Part shown: positions 1 through 8,376 of the stretch, in pieces
How positions within the stretch are numbered: position 1 is the first letter of the stretch
How the letters are laid out: each line of letters starts with the position of its first letter
Source of the DNA: Streptomyces sp. 35G-GA-8
GTDB lineage: Bacteria > Actinomycetota > Actinomycetes > Streptomycetales > Streptomycetaceae
Direction of reading: 5' to 3'
Assembly (NCBI RefSeq): GCF_023534745.1
Contig: NZ_JAMHJQ010000026.1
Span: 1 to 51,953, forward strand
Length of the DNA: 51,953 nucleotides
Translations under genes and position numbers: made by a program
The notes under the pieces: model-generated
Told to the model about the DNA's origin: nothing
The model's database searches: none
The model's input: the letters and a program-made list of their open reading frames with translations, nothing else

Positions 1-95
1 TGGGCCGACCACCAGCTCGACGCCGAGTAACCGCGTCACTCAACACGAGCTGTCGCCTCCAGCTGACAACAGGGCGAACGTTGGTTGATGCGGCA

Positions 96-115
96 CTAGG
101 GCGTGTTTAAAATGA
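96..115 (+). repeat. Left terminal inverted repeat of the IS5-type element
   Basis: This sequence matches the reverse complement of 1741-1760 at 16 of 19 positions. The longest identical block is ggcgtgttt. Confidence 0.65.
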
Positions 116-206
116 GCCGGCGGTAGCACGGGTTCGGTACTGGGCTGCGTGAAGGGATAACAGGAATCCACCTGCTGGGCGGGGCTATCCGCGTAGGGTT
201 GGATGC

Positions 207-722
207 ATGATCATCTGGCTGAATGGCACCTTCGGTGCGGGCAAGACCACGACCGCCAAGGAACTGACCTCCCGCATTCCTGACTCCAGGCTCTTCGATG
301 CCGAGAAGGTCGGGGAGATGCCCTGGCACGTGCTCGGAGTCCCCGAACGTGACTTCCAGGATTTCCCGCCGTGGCGAGGGCTGGTGGTGGAAACCGCACG
401 GCAGGTTCTCGACTACGTGGGCGGCACCCTGGTGGTCACCCAGACAGTACTGGTCGAGCAGTACTGGCAGGAGATTCGTGGTGGTTTGATGGAAGCCGGA
501 GTTCCCGTGCACCACTTCTTGCTGGACACGGACCAGGACACGCTGGTGAGGCGTATCGAGACCGACATCAAGCCTGAGAGCATCAGTGCTCGTCAATGGC
601 GCCTTGATCACCTGGGCGAGTATCAGCGCGCCCTGTCCTGGCTCCGTCGGGAAGCCCAGGTAATCGACACCACCGATGTCGTTCCATCCGACGTCGCGGA
701 GATCATCATGGAAAGTCTGTAG
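207..722 (+). CDS. TmrB-like P-loop ATP-binding protein (tunicamycin-resistance-like)
   Basis: The 171-residue product opens with a Walker A motif at the very N-terminus (MIIWLNGTFGAGKTTTAKEL, residues 1-20). The start, the GxFGxGKT loop and later blocks (DAEKVG, FQDFPPWRGLV, VHHFLL) resemble Bacillus TmrB, an ATP-binding tunicamycin-resistance protein, and related small kinase-like proteins. The length is close to the TmrB family. The ATG is the first in-frame start and places the P-loop where family members have it. The gene lies between an IS left end and the transposase in the same orientation, so it looks like a passenger. Resistance to tunicamycin is not shown; the family also contains many uncharacterised small-molecule kinases. 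Fold assignment is firm, substrate is not. Confidence 0.75.
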   Translation: MIIWLNGTFGAGKTTTAKELTSRIPDSRLFDAEKVGEMPWHVLGVPERDFQDFPPWRGLVVETARQVLDYVGGTLVVTQTVLVEQYWQEIRGGLMEAGVPVHHFLLDTDQDTLVRRIETDIKPESISARQWRLDHLGEYQRALSWLRREAQVIDTTDVVPSDVAEIIMESL

Positions 723-843
723 GTCGGCTGGCGGGACCGACGAGCGGATCAGCCTCACCTGCCAACACGCAGCCGCACTGACCGCGTTCGCCTCCCGGTC
801 GGAGGCTCCTGACCCCAAGACGTGTTCGGGGCGTTGAACTTCG

Positions 844-1738
844 TTGTGGAACGATCTTCGGGTGGCTCGTGGAGATCTGACAGACGAACAGTGGGCGCGA
901 CTGGAGGCGGTGCTGCCTCCGTCACCGGTAATGGGGCGCAAGCCTCGGGACCGGCGGCAGATCTTCAATGGAATCTGGTGGCGGGCAAGGACCGGCTCTC
1001 CCTGGCGGGATCTTCCCTCACGATATAGCCCGTGGGAGACGGCGTACTCGGTGTTCCGGCGCTGGCAGATCAACGGGACCTGGGCCCGCATTCTGGAGAA
1101 GCTTCAGGCCAAGACCGATGCCGCCGGACACATCGAGTGGGAGGTCTCCGTCGACTCCACTGTTTGTCGGGCCCACCAGCACGCCGCCGGAGCCCGGAAA
1201 AGGGGGACCACGATCCGGGCCGGACGGACCAGAACGGCCTGTCCGCCGAGCCGGACGACCATGCGATTGGCCGCTCGCGGGGCGGCCTGACGACAAAGAT
1301 CCATCTCGCGGTCGACTCCTCCTTCCACGTACTGGCTACGGCTGTCACCGCTGGCCAGCGGGGTGACGCTCCGCTGTTCACCGAGGTGATGGATCGCATC
1401 CGAGTCCGCGTATCGGCGGGCGCCGCCCGCGCACCCGGCCCATTCATGTGCTCGCGGACCGCGCGTACTCCTCCCGCGAGATCCGCGATTACCTGCGTCG
1501 ACGGCAGATTCCGCACACCATCCCGGAGAAGCGTGACCAGGCAGGCCACCGCCGGCGCCGAGGATCGGCAGGCGGGCGCCCACCGGGCTTCAACCGCGAA
1601 AAGTACGAGCGCAGGCACAAGATCGAGAACCGGATCGCCTTGCTGAAGCAGGCCAGAGGCGTCGCAACCCGGTACGACAAGCTTGCCGTCCGCTACGAGG
1701 CCACCATCCAACTCGTCCTGATACGGCAAACGCTGTGA
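844..1738 (+). pseudogene. IS5-family transposase, three reading frames
   Basis: Conserved transposase sequence runs from the DUF4096-like N-terminus (LTDEQWARLEAVLPP, FNGIWWRARTGSPWRDLP) to the C-terminal DDE-side block (ADRAYSSREIRDYLR, KYERRHKIENRIALLKQ, ATRYDKLA). It needs two -1 shifts. The first is at 1198-1207, in a run of four A and five G, and looks like the programmed frameshift site known in IS427-group elements, since the same motif occurs in the IS at 34 kb. The second, near 1406, looks like loss of one C: the expected VPRIGG reads as VRVSAG. The second shift should inactivate the protein, so the element is probably immobile by itself. Confidence 0.8.
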
Positions 1739-1740
1739 CT

Positions 1741-1760
1741 ACATCTCAAACACGCCTTAG
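1741..1760 (-). repeat. Right terminal inverted repeat of the IS5-type element
   Basis: This end begins three bases after the transposase stop codon, as in compact IS5-group elements, and pairs with the repeat at 96-115. Confidence 0.65.
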
Positions 1761-1774
1761 GGGCTGTTCGAGGT

Positions 1775-2000
1775 TCAGATCATGTGGTTGAAGTGAGGAG
1801 CTTCAGCCACATGATCGATCCGCGGAGGTGGAGTCCGGCCTTGTAGCTGTCGGGAGCTTTGTCGTAGCGGGTGGCCAGGGCCGCGCCAGGTCTTGATCTT
1901 CTGGAAGCAGCGTTCGGCGGTGTTGCGCTGGCACGAGACGGCGCGCGAGCTGCGGATCCGATTCCAGGCGGCGGCCACCTGGGCGTTCTCATTCCATGTC
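1775..2000 (-). pseudogene. IS5-family transposase, C-terminal fragment
   Basis: Two overlapping minus-strand frames give pieces of a typical transposase C-terminus: CQRNTAERCFQKIKTWRG in one frame and ATRYDKAPDSYKAGLHLRG in the other, with the shift near 1880. The last residues lie close to a likely IS end at about 1761-1780. The fragment keeps the final glutamate-side block but nothing upstream of about 2000. It abuts the right end of the IS5-type element at 1760, so two unrelated IS elements met at this point. Confidence 0.65.
1781..1813. repeat. Subterminal hairpin in the IS relic
   Basis: A 13-bp stem (catgtggttgaag paired with cttcagccacatg, one wobble pair) encloses a 7-base loop just inside the presumed IS end. 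Such hairpins can block read-through from outside promoters or be part of the transposase-binding end. The role here is inference. Confidence 0.5.
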
Positions 2001-2095
2001 AAGTTAGCGCGTTGAGATTTCGAGGGCGGCAAAAGGTCTGATGGCTGGGCGGCTCACGTCGTTGCCCGGCGCGGCACGGCCGTGCTGTTGGCCGA

Positions 2096-2545
2096 TCAGC
2101 CGCGTGATCGCCGCAATGCCGTCCGCGCCTGGATTGCCGCCCTGTATCCACCGACTGGATCAAGCCCATGGGGCGGCCTGCACCCGGATCGGCTGGCGGC
2201 GGCCAAAGCGTCGTCGAGAGTCTCGGTGGTCAGGGCCGGGCTCAGGCCGCGGCTGGCAGCGCTCTGTTCCCAATAGCGACGTTCGTGCATGAGTAGGCGG
2301 TCTTCCACGCCTGCTGCCCCACCCGGCGCGTTGGCCATCCCCCGGAACCTGCCCACGAAACTCTCCGCCACCGGCCGTACGGTGTCCAGCATCTGTCCGA
2401 ACGACCGCTCCGCCCGGGCTACGGAGCGCCCTCCGCGCCCGACTCGGACGAGGGTTTCGTCCACCTCACGGATCTGAACACGGATCGCTTCGTCACTGCC
2501 GTCCCTCAACGGCACCTCGACCGTGTGGACAGGGCGTTCGCTCAC
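2096..2545 (-). CDS. Chimeric relic: trypsin-co-occurring domain (TCD1-like) joined to an NTPase-like segment
   Basis: The GTG start at 2543-2545 follows a GGAGG at a 5-base spacing. Residues 1-75 or so (VEVPLRDGSDEAIRVQI, then a helical stretch to GRFRGMA) resemble the TCD1/CU044_2847 domain found beside trypsin-like peptidases and large NTPases in actinomycete conflict systems. The usual family ending (VEFGxxLSAEA...) is absent. Instead the chain continues LLMHERRYWEQSAASRGL, which resembles a helical segment of large Streptomyces STAND-type NTPases, and then runs into unrelated sequence before the IS debris. The likely origin is a deletion joining two neighbouring genes of one such system. 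It may be expressed as a 149-residue protein, but an intact function is doubtful. Both family matches are from memory of motifs. Confidence 0.45.
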   Translation of the reverse strand: MSERPVHTVEVPLRDGSDEAIRVQIREVDETLVRVGRGGRSVARAERSFGQMLDTVRPVAESFVGRFRGMANAPGGAAGVEDRLLMHERRYWEQSAASRGLSPALTTETLDDALAAASRSGCRPPHGLDPVGGYRAAIQARTALRRSRG

Positions 2546-3345
2546 TGCAACCTCCAGCACCCGGGGGAAGAACTGTAGCGAAGTCAATAGCCGCTGTGCT
2601 CAGCGGAGTTGTGGGCATCCAGCCACAGCCGATGTACCAACTGCTGCGGGACGGGCAAGTGGCGAAAGTGACAAAGGTGCTCCCGGCGCCGCCCTCACCG
2701 CTCCGGGCAGATCCGTATCCATGGTCCGCGGCGGGCGATGTCCCCGCAGTGACCTTGCGACTGCGGAGCCGGCCCGGTCCGGCGAGCAGAATGATCACGC
2801 TGACGCTCGTTCTGACCCGTTCAGTCTGAGGGGCCTGGACATCCTGAACCGGCTCGTGGACGGCCTGTCGCAGTCCGGCCAGTGACGGCCTGACTGTGCA
2901 GTGCGGCCGATGCGCTGTTGGAGCCGGTCGCGCAGGACGATCTTCCGGGTTCCGCCGGGCGCAGCAACTGCGTGAGGCGGCGGGGCCGGGGAAGGACTGC
3001 ATCGTCATGGCGCTGATCGCGCGCCGGGAGGCGGTGGAAACGGAGTCGCGGCGCAACGTGTACTCGCTGCGGCCGTGCCGGAAGCCACCGCCTCCCGGTG
3101 TCTGGCGTCAGCAGACTCCATGGTCCTGCGGTGCGGCGTTCCGCCTGAGCGTGTGGGACGGCTGATGTGATCATTTACGCGTTTGACCGCAGGGTTCCGC
3201 TTCAACTCGCGGGCCCGCTCAAGCGGTTGTGAGCCACGGCCGATAACTACCTGTACCTGTCTGTTGCTTCTGCGTAGTGTCCTGCGCTCGTGACTCGTAT
3301 TTCGTACGCGTGTCGCATTTCTCTACAGGGAAGGACACACGCTTC
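2546..3345. other. Gap of about 800 bp without a recognised gene
   Basis: Several open frames on both strands cross each other here, but none shows a recognisable domain, a convincing ribosome site and consistent codon use together. The last 100 bases, where GC content falls, probably hold the promoter of the secreted nuclease gene that starts at 3346. Confidence 0.5.
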
Positions 3346-6300
3346 GTGTCTTCACACAGACAACAGACGTCACGTCGCAGGGCGCGCTTCGCGGCTGGGG
3401 CGGCGCTGCTCTTGGTGGCCGAGGCCGCGCTTGTCGCGGGCGGCAGCGCATCGGCCGCGCCGATTTCCGGGCCGCGGACCGAGCGGGCCGAGGCAGTTGG
3501 TCCCTCCGGGCAGGAGATCTGGGAGTCGGACCTGGCCTGGGCGGCAGAGCACACGAAGGGCTCGATTGCCTGGGCCATCACCCGGGCGAAGGCGACCGGG
3601 AAGAAGATCGTCGTAACGGACGAGACGACTCCCACCACGTACACCGTCGCCAATCCGGACGGCACCCTCACCACCGAGCTCACCGCCGGCCCGGAGCGCG
3701 TCTGGAAGAACGGCGTGTGGAAGAAGGCCGACGCCACTCTCACCGAAGCCGCCGACGGAAGCGTCGTCTCCCGGGCGCACCCGGGCGGCCTGCGCCTGGG
3801 CGGCAGGAGCGGCACCCTGCCGAAGTCGCTGCGCGCCGGGCAGGAGGACACCGCCCGTGATCTGGTCACCCTGGGCAGTGGCGACAGCGCGGTGACCCTT
3901 CAGTGGAAGGGAGGCCTGCCGAAGCCCGAACTGGACGGCACCCGTGCCCGCTACAAGAACGCTGTGCCAGGCGCCGACGTGATTGTCGAGGCCACCCGTA
4001 CCGGCTTCGAGCAGTTCGTGGAGATCAACGAGCGGCCCGCCGGCGCCTACACCTACACGCTCCCGGTCAAGGCCAAGGGGCTCAAGGCGAAGGCGAACAA
4101 GGACGGCTCGGTCACCTTCACCGACGCCAGGACCGGCGCCCGGCGCGCCACCATGCCCGCCCCCGTCATGTGGGACTCCGCCGTCGACAAGCGCTCCGGC
4201 GAGCACACCAACCGCGCCCGCGTCGGCATGAAGGTCATCGAGAAGGGAGCCGGCGAGATCGACCTGGTCGTCACTCCCTCGGCGACGTTCCTCGCCGACC
4301 CGGACACCCAGTACCCGGTCACCGTCGACCCCTCGACCTCCGCGCTGGCGAACACCTTCGACACCTACGTGCAGCAGGGCGAGAGTGTCGACTGGTCGAG
4401 CGACACCGAACTCGACCTCGGCAACCCCGGCACCAAGAACCCCGACGGCACCCCGCGCAGCGCACGCTCCTTCATCACCTGGAACACCACCCCGATCCAG
4501 GACGCGCTGATCGTCGACACCAACCTGTCGCTGTGGAACTTCCACTCCGGCAACACCGACTGCACCGCCCAGAAGTGGACCGTCTGGGACACCAGCGCTC
4601 CATCCACCTCGTCCCGGTGGACAAACCAGCCCACCTGGAACCAGGAGTACCACTCCTCCACCGAAACCAAGGGCTCCCCGGACTGCGCCGCCCAGCCCGA
4701 CGGCTGGATCAACGCCGACGTCGACGCCCTCGTCCAGTCCTGGGCGTCCGCGAAGGCCACCCGCGGCCATATGGGCCTGCGCGCCACCACCGACGACATC
4801 AGGGCGTGGAAGCGCGTCAACTCCGGGAACAACACGGCCAATCAGCCCAAGCTGTCCGTCACCTACAACTACCGTCCCTCGGACGGCACGGACCGCCAGG
4901 CCGGCGCGCCGTTCAAGTCGTACGCGGGCGTGTGGGGGGTCAACACACTGACCCCCACGCTGCGGGACACCTTCACCGACGCAGATGGCGACAAGGTCAG
5001 CGGCACCTTCCAGGTCTACGACGCCGCCACCGACACCCCCATCACCACCCCGGCGGGTGAAGGCCTGCTCGTGTCGGGCACCGTCGACCAGGGCAAGCCC
5101 GCCTCCGTCACCGTCCCCGCAGGCCAGCTCAAGGACGGCAGGACGTACAAGTTCCGTACCAATGCCTACGACGGCACCCACTACAACCTCAACTGGTCAC
5201 CCTGGACGCAGTTCGTCGTCGAAACGGCTGCCGCCGGGCAGCCCACCTCGCTCCAGCCGGGCGATTCCTACACGATCACTGATCGTAAGATCATTGCCGA
5301 CCCGGCCAAGGTGCAGGAGACCTTCGCCAGGGACGGCAACCTCGAAGCCCTCGGCCTGAAGCCGACCCGCGGCCCCTCCGCCCCGGCGGCCAAGAACACC
5401 AGGGCTGTCTGGGAGCGCAGTTACACCACGCCCAGTACGAAATTCGCCGGAGGCAGGAAGCCTGCGGATCAGTATGAATACATCGCCGACGTCGACGAAT
5501 GCTCCAACGCCGATGACTCGGACAACGCCGTCGGCTACATCAAGAACCGGTTCTCCTACTGCCAGGAGACCCTGACGCTCATGCCGGCCATCAAGTGCGG
5601 CCTGTGGCCGCCGGGGTGCTATCTGCAGGGAGAGTTCATCGCGACGAACACCCTGATCGGCAGGGGGAAGATCGGCGGTCTGGACGGCAGTGAATACACT
5701 CGCCACGCCGACTTTGATCTGAACATCGACGTCCACTGGTTGGGCGGGGAGTTCGCGAAGCCCGGTGCCAAGCTGAAGGCGACCTTGCCGTGCGAAGGGT
5801 CATGGAATGCCGGGAATGCGGATGCCAAAGAGGCTGAAGCATGCTATTCCGGACTTCATGAAGAGCGTGAAGACTCTCCCACTCAGTGGCAAATCAACGG
5901 TGACACGCAATTCGACTTGTGGTCATCAACGCCACACTTGCCCAGCGTGGAGGGCGGTGAGCAGGTAGCTGTAGGTAAGTTCACACCTACCTTCGAGTTC
6001 ACCCTCCCTGGCTATGGCCAGTTCATTCCGACAGAGGGCGAAGAGGGAGAGATCCGTTTCGACAGCGCCGCCTACAACCCCTGGGCCAAGGTCGGTTCCG
6101 TCTTCCCCGACGCAACGCCTTCTTTCCGCTACGACAAAAGCGACACGAGCCACGCCGGGCCGCCGGTGGCATACACCGGAGTCGAGGCAGTGGCCCGGCA
6201 CATCGACGAGGCGCGCAAGGACCCGGGCAGCACCGTGCCGACGAAAAACGGCAAGAAGCTGCCCGGCGGGGAGTCGTTGCAGCCGTTGCACCGCATCACG

Positions 6301-6606
6301 AGTTCAGCGGGGGCTACGTACGCGGAACGCTACGAGGCCAACCGCAGTACAGTCTCTACCACCTGCAACAGCCCTGCGGTGCCCGGTGGGCCAGCAGAGG
6401 GGAAGGACTGCGACGAATATCCCTTCGCGTCCACCGCCGAGGGGGCCGCGCGATACAAGTACGAGGGCGACGAGTACCGCGATGACTTCTCGGTCCGGTA
6501 CATCGACTCGAAGGAGAACCAGGAAGCGGGCAGTCGGCTCGGTGCCTGGTACCACAGCGACCGGATCCTGAACTGGGAAGCCTTCACGGTCACCATTGGA
6601 GACTGA
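3346..6606 (+). CDS. Secreted DNRLRE-domain protein with C-terminal NucA/NucB DNase domain
   Basis: The GTG at 3346 is preceded by GGGAAGGA at 3328-3335 and starts a 1,086-residue protein with a Sec signal peptide (RRRAR, a hydrophobic core, then ASA|AP). Next comes the module shared by three large proteins of this window (MWDS at 4168, YPVTVDP just before 4330), a DNRLRE-type domain at about residues 325-510 (ARSFITWNTTP, NLSLWNF, NQPKLSVTY), a fibronectin-like segment and a Cys-rich linker. The last 100 residues carry the NucA/NucB nuclease signature: CDEYPFAST, FSVRYIDSKENQEAG, LGAWYHSDRIL. NucB-type enzymes are secreted metal-dependent DNases. The layout (secretion module, spacer, C-terminal nuclease) is that of a polymorphic toxin or exported DNase. 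A terminator and a convergent inhibitor candidate follow. Confidence 0.85.
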   Translation: MSSHRQQTSRRRARFAAGAALLLVAEAALVAGGSASAAPISGPRTERAEAVGPSGQEIWESDLAWAAEHTKGSIAWAITRAKATGKKIVVTDETTPTTYTVANPDGTLTTELTAGPERVWKNGVWKKADATLTEAADGSVVSRAHPGGLRLGGRSGTLPKSLRAGQEDTARDLVTLGSGDSAVTLQWKGGLPKPELDGTRARYKNAVPGADVIVEATRTGFEQFVEINERPAGAYTYTLPVKAKGLKAKANKDGSVTFTDARTGARRATMPAPVMWDSAVDKRSGEHTNRARVGMKVIEKGAGEIDLVVTPSATFLADPDTQYPVTVDPSTSALANTFDTYVQQGESVDWSSDTELDLGNPGTKNPDGTPRSARSFITWNTTPIQDALIVDTNLSLWNFHSGNTDCTAQKWTVWDTSAPSTSSRWTNQPTWNQEYHSSTETKGSPDCAAQPDGWINADVDALVQSWASAKATRGHMGLRATTDDIRAWKRVNSGNNTANQPKLSVTYNYRPSDGTDRQAGAPFKSYAGVWGVNTLTPTLRDTFTDADGDKVSGTFQVYDAATDTPITTPAGEGLLVSGTVDQGKPASVTVPAGQLKDGRTYKFRTNAYDGTHYNLNWSPWTQFVVETAAAGQPTSLQPGDSYTITDRKIIADPAKVQETFARDGNLEALGLKPTRGPSAPAAKNTRAVWERSYTTPSTKFAGGRKPADQYEYIADVDECSNADDSDNAVGYIKNRFSYCQETLTLMPAIKCGLWPPGCYLQGEFIATNTLIGRGKIGGLDGSEYTRHADFDLNIDVHWLGGEFAKPGAKLKATLPCEGSWNAGNADAKEAEACYSGLHEEREDSPTQWQINGDTQFDLWSSTPHLPSVEGGEQVAVGKFTPTFEFTLPGYGQFIPTEGEEGEIRFDSAAYNPWAKVGSVFPDATPSFRYDKSDTSHAGPPVAYTGVEAVARHIDEARKDPGSTVPTKNGKKLPGGESLQPLHRITSSAGATYAERYEANRSTVSTTCNSPAVPGGPAEGKDCDEYPFASTAEGAARYKYEGDEYRDDFSVRYIDSKENQEAGSRLGAWYHSDRILNWEAFTVTIGD

Positions 6607-6637
6607 GTGATTCTTTTCGTGTCCAGGTGAATAAAAT

Positions 6638-6667
6638 GCGGGGCCGTCCCATCAGGGGCGGCCCCGC
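6638..6667. terminator. Hairpin terminator between convergent genes
   Basis: A perfect 9-bp stem (gcggggccg with cggccccgc) around a 12-base loop lies 32 bases after the nuclease stop codon and just after the end of the convergent gene. There is no strong U-tract, which is common in streptomycetes. Confidence 0.7.
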
Positions 6668-6674
6668 AGCCCGG

Positions 6675-7184
6675 TTACGCCATCTCAACTCCGGTGCCGA
6701 CTCTCCAGATTTGTACCAGGCAGAACTGATCCTTTCCATTCAGCTCGGCTTCGTGGCCGGCAGGTGTCGTCAAGGGATCTCGAGGGCCTACCAAAGGAGA
6801 GGTGAAAGGGCCACGTTCGGGATTGAATACCCACTGCCATCGCATTTTGTAGGTACCCGGTGAAGGCAGTACCAGATCGGTTTCCTCCACCCCGTTATCG
6901 ATCGTCGCAACACCTAGTTCGCCCTCGGGGAGTACCACCTCTGCCTCTTCGCGACCAGACCACCGGGCAGGAGGAACCGGAGGTGCGGTGGACCAGGATT
7001 CCAGACGTATGAACGTGTTGATCACCTCGGAGGGCACCTGCAGGTACACCATGCCGGGGGCGGGGAGCAGCCAGTTGGAGCGATCTGCATCCGGAGTGAA
7101 TGTGTCGACAGTTGTGTCCACCAGCCCAAACAGGCGATAACTCGGGGAGACTGTCGTCTCGCAAGCGTCCAGCAACCTACTCAA
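6675..7184 (-). CDS. Hypothetical beta-rich protein, candidate ComJ-like nuclease inhibitor
   Basis: The 169-residue product starts at TTG 7182-7184, supported by GAGAGAGG about 8 bases upstream. It has no signal peptide or membrane segment and alternates short hydrophobic stretches with polar turns, as in beta-sandwich proteins. Its pattern (VSPSYRLFGLVD near the N-terminus, TFIRLESW in the middle, then LVLPSPGTYKMRWQWVF) recalls Bacillus ComJ/Nin, the inhibitor of the NucA competence nuclease (ISYHQFTVY, then LPKGDYQLTCWTV). It faces a NucA/NucB gene across a shared terminator. Base composition is lower in GC than its neighbours, as is usual for immunity genes. The ComJ relation is a hypothesis from pattern and context; no function is proven. 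Confidence 0.55.
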   Translation of the reverse strand: MSRLLDACETTVSPSYRLFGLVDTTVDTFTPDADRSNWLLPAPGMVYLQVPSEVINTFIRLESWSTAPPVPPARWSGREEAEVVLPEGELGVATIDNGVEETDLVLPSPGTYKMRWQWVFNPERGPFTSPLVGPRDPLTTPAGHEAELNGKDQFCLVQIWRVGTGVEMA

Positions 7185-7362
7185 TTGGCACCTCTCTCAC
7201 CGACAGACGGTAACGGTGCCCATTGTGCCCTACTGATCATTTCAGGATGAGGTGGTGACGGGCTCGTCAGTGAGGTCAGGCGGCTGCCTCTTCGCCTTCG
7301 CCGTCAGACCTATTGCCACATTCCCTTCTTCCCTCAACGCTGTGTCGGCCCCGATCCCATGA

Positions 7363-7650
7363 GCGGTCGAGCGCGATACCGGCTTCCTTCCCTACGGCTA
7401 CGGCGGTCTGAACGCAGCCCAGAACATTGACTACGCGGGCCTGGAGTGCGTGCAAACGGTGGTGGCCAAGGGCGACGGCCCCCGTGAACATCTGTACAAG
7501 GACACGACCTACGATGCCCCGAAGTGGCCCGCGCTGTGCGGCCGCACAGCGATGCACCCGGCATGGATCCACGTTTCCGGGCGGCAACCGAGACACGTTT
7601 CGATCAGCTTGGGCGGGACAATCCTGAGCTCGACCTCAGACTGGAGATAG
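7363..7650 (+). pseudogene. Orphan C-terminal fragment of an unrecognised secreted or toxin protein
   Basis: Between an in-frame TGA at 7360 and the TAG at 7648 lies a 95-codon frame with no proper start. It reads RDTGFLPYGYGGLNAAQN, continues through VVAKGDGPREHLYKDTTYD and PALCGRT, and ends SSTSDWR. The composition (Gly, Tyr, Asp, His, one or two Cys) is that of an extracellular or toxin domain, and the frame runs right up to an immunity-like gene beginning 4 bases later. This is the arrangement of a displaced toxin tail plus immunity gene (an orphan module) near a polymorphic-toxin gene. I do not recognise the domain. Confidence 0.4.
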
Positions 7651-7654
7651 CAGA

Positions 7655-8011
7655 TTGAGTTACCACTTTGAAGTGGGCGGCGAAATGCTCTGGGACGCAG
7701 GCTTTCGCACTGGACAGCTATACGCCGCCCTCACTCGTGGGGCGGCCGAGTTCCTGGAGCTACCGTCCGGCCTGACCCCGAACGACCAAGGGGGCTGTGA
7801 CGTGGAAGTGGAGTCGTTCCAGGTCTTCGTCGAAGCCTTGGACGGCATGTACTCCTCAACCCAAAATCAGGTGCTCCACGGACTCGCCCACGATCTACTC
7901 CTCACCTCCCTCGTACTGCTGGAGCGGGCGGGAGGTGAGATTACCCTGACTCAACGGCACGCAGCAGCTTTCTTGGAGGAGAAGCCCGCCCGAGCAAGGC
8001 TCATGGGGTAA
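7655..8011 (+). CDS. Small acidic protein, candidate immunity protein
   Basis: The 118-residue protein starts at TTG 7655 with a GGAG about 9 bases upstream, overlapping the end region of the toxin-like tail (only 4 bases between). It is soluble and acidic: MSYHFEVGGEMLWDAGF at the start, a central VEVESFQVFVEAL, then helices with LLLTSLVLLERAGGEI. Size, acidity and position directly after a toxin-like C-terminus match immunity proteins of polymorphic toxin systems, though I cannot assign a named immunity family. Function is inferred only from context. Confidence 0.55.
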   Translation: MSYHFEVGGEMLWDAGFRTGQLYAALTRGAAEFLELPSGLTPNDQGGCDVEVESFQVFVEALDGMYSSTQNQVLHGLAHDLLLTSLVLLERAGGEITLTQRHAAAFLEEKPARARLMG

Positions 8012-8271
8012 CGCCCAGCCAAAACAAGGACTGCTCCGCCGGATTCCGTTCCAGCGGAGTAGCCCCGAGCTGGTATGGCCGAGCGCATCGTGCCCGGGAA
8101 GGTCACGCAGCGCGGGGATGGCACCGTCTCGTCCCCCGGATGTCGTGAGCCCTTTCCAACCTGGCGGCGGAGCTGGGACGTTGGGGCAAGCAACGGCCTG
8201 TGCGGAACGACGAAGCTCCTGGCAGGCGAGTTCTCGACCAAGATCACCCATGCCGCCAGAAACTTCGTGTA

Positions 8272-8376
8272 CTTGTCCACCCCGCGTCGATCGACCTGCC
8301 CAGCCGTACCTTGCGGTATCTGAGCAGGCAGCTCGCCGCACGGCAGAGGGAGATCGGAACGCGGTGGTGGCGCCTG
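8272..8376 (+). pseudogene. Transposase N-terminal fragment (DDE_Tnp_4 type)
   Basis: The stretch LVHPASIDLPSRTLRYL followed by SRQLAARQREIGTRW is the N-terminal signature of a common Streptomyces IS5-like transposase. Sequence on both sides is unrelated and no catalytic part follows. The C-terminal fragment of a similar transposase lies at 34.8-35.2 kb. Confidence 0.6.

Larger units (their letters stand above)
96..1760 (+). mobile_element. IS5-family element, apparently carrying a TmrB-like passenger gene
   Basis: Imperfect terminal inverted repeats (ctagggcgtgtttaaaatg on the left, and the reverse complement of the right end, ctaaggcgtgtttgagatg, 16 of 19 matching) bound a 1.66 kb segment with a decayed IS5-type transposase in its right half and a TmrB-like gene in its left half. 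The ends lie in CTA/TTA-like sequence, as expected for IS5-group elements that target short TA-containing sites. Normal elements of this group are about 0.85-0.95 kb and hold only the transposase. A weaker end-like sequence at 817-831 could instead be the true left end, in which case the outer left repeat belongs to another copy. Confidence 0.6.

Noticed and set aside
1-30. Possible end of a coding frame (WADHQLDAE, then stop)
   Set aside because: Only nine codons are visible, which is too little to support a gene.
2596-2829. Plus-strand frame of 77 codons upstream of the nuclease gene
   Set aside because: It has no ribosome site, no recognisable domain, and competes with other equally weak frames.
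3370-5181. Long minus-strand open frame of 603 codons
   Set aside because: It is antisense to the DNRLRE nuclease gene and rich in Gly, Val and Arg, as expected for a shadow of high third-position GC.
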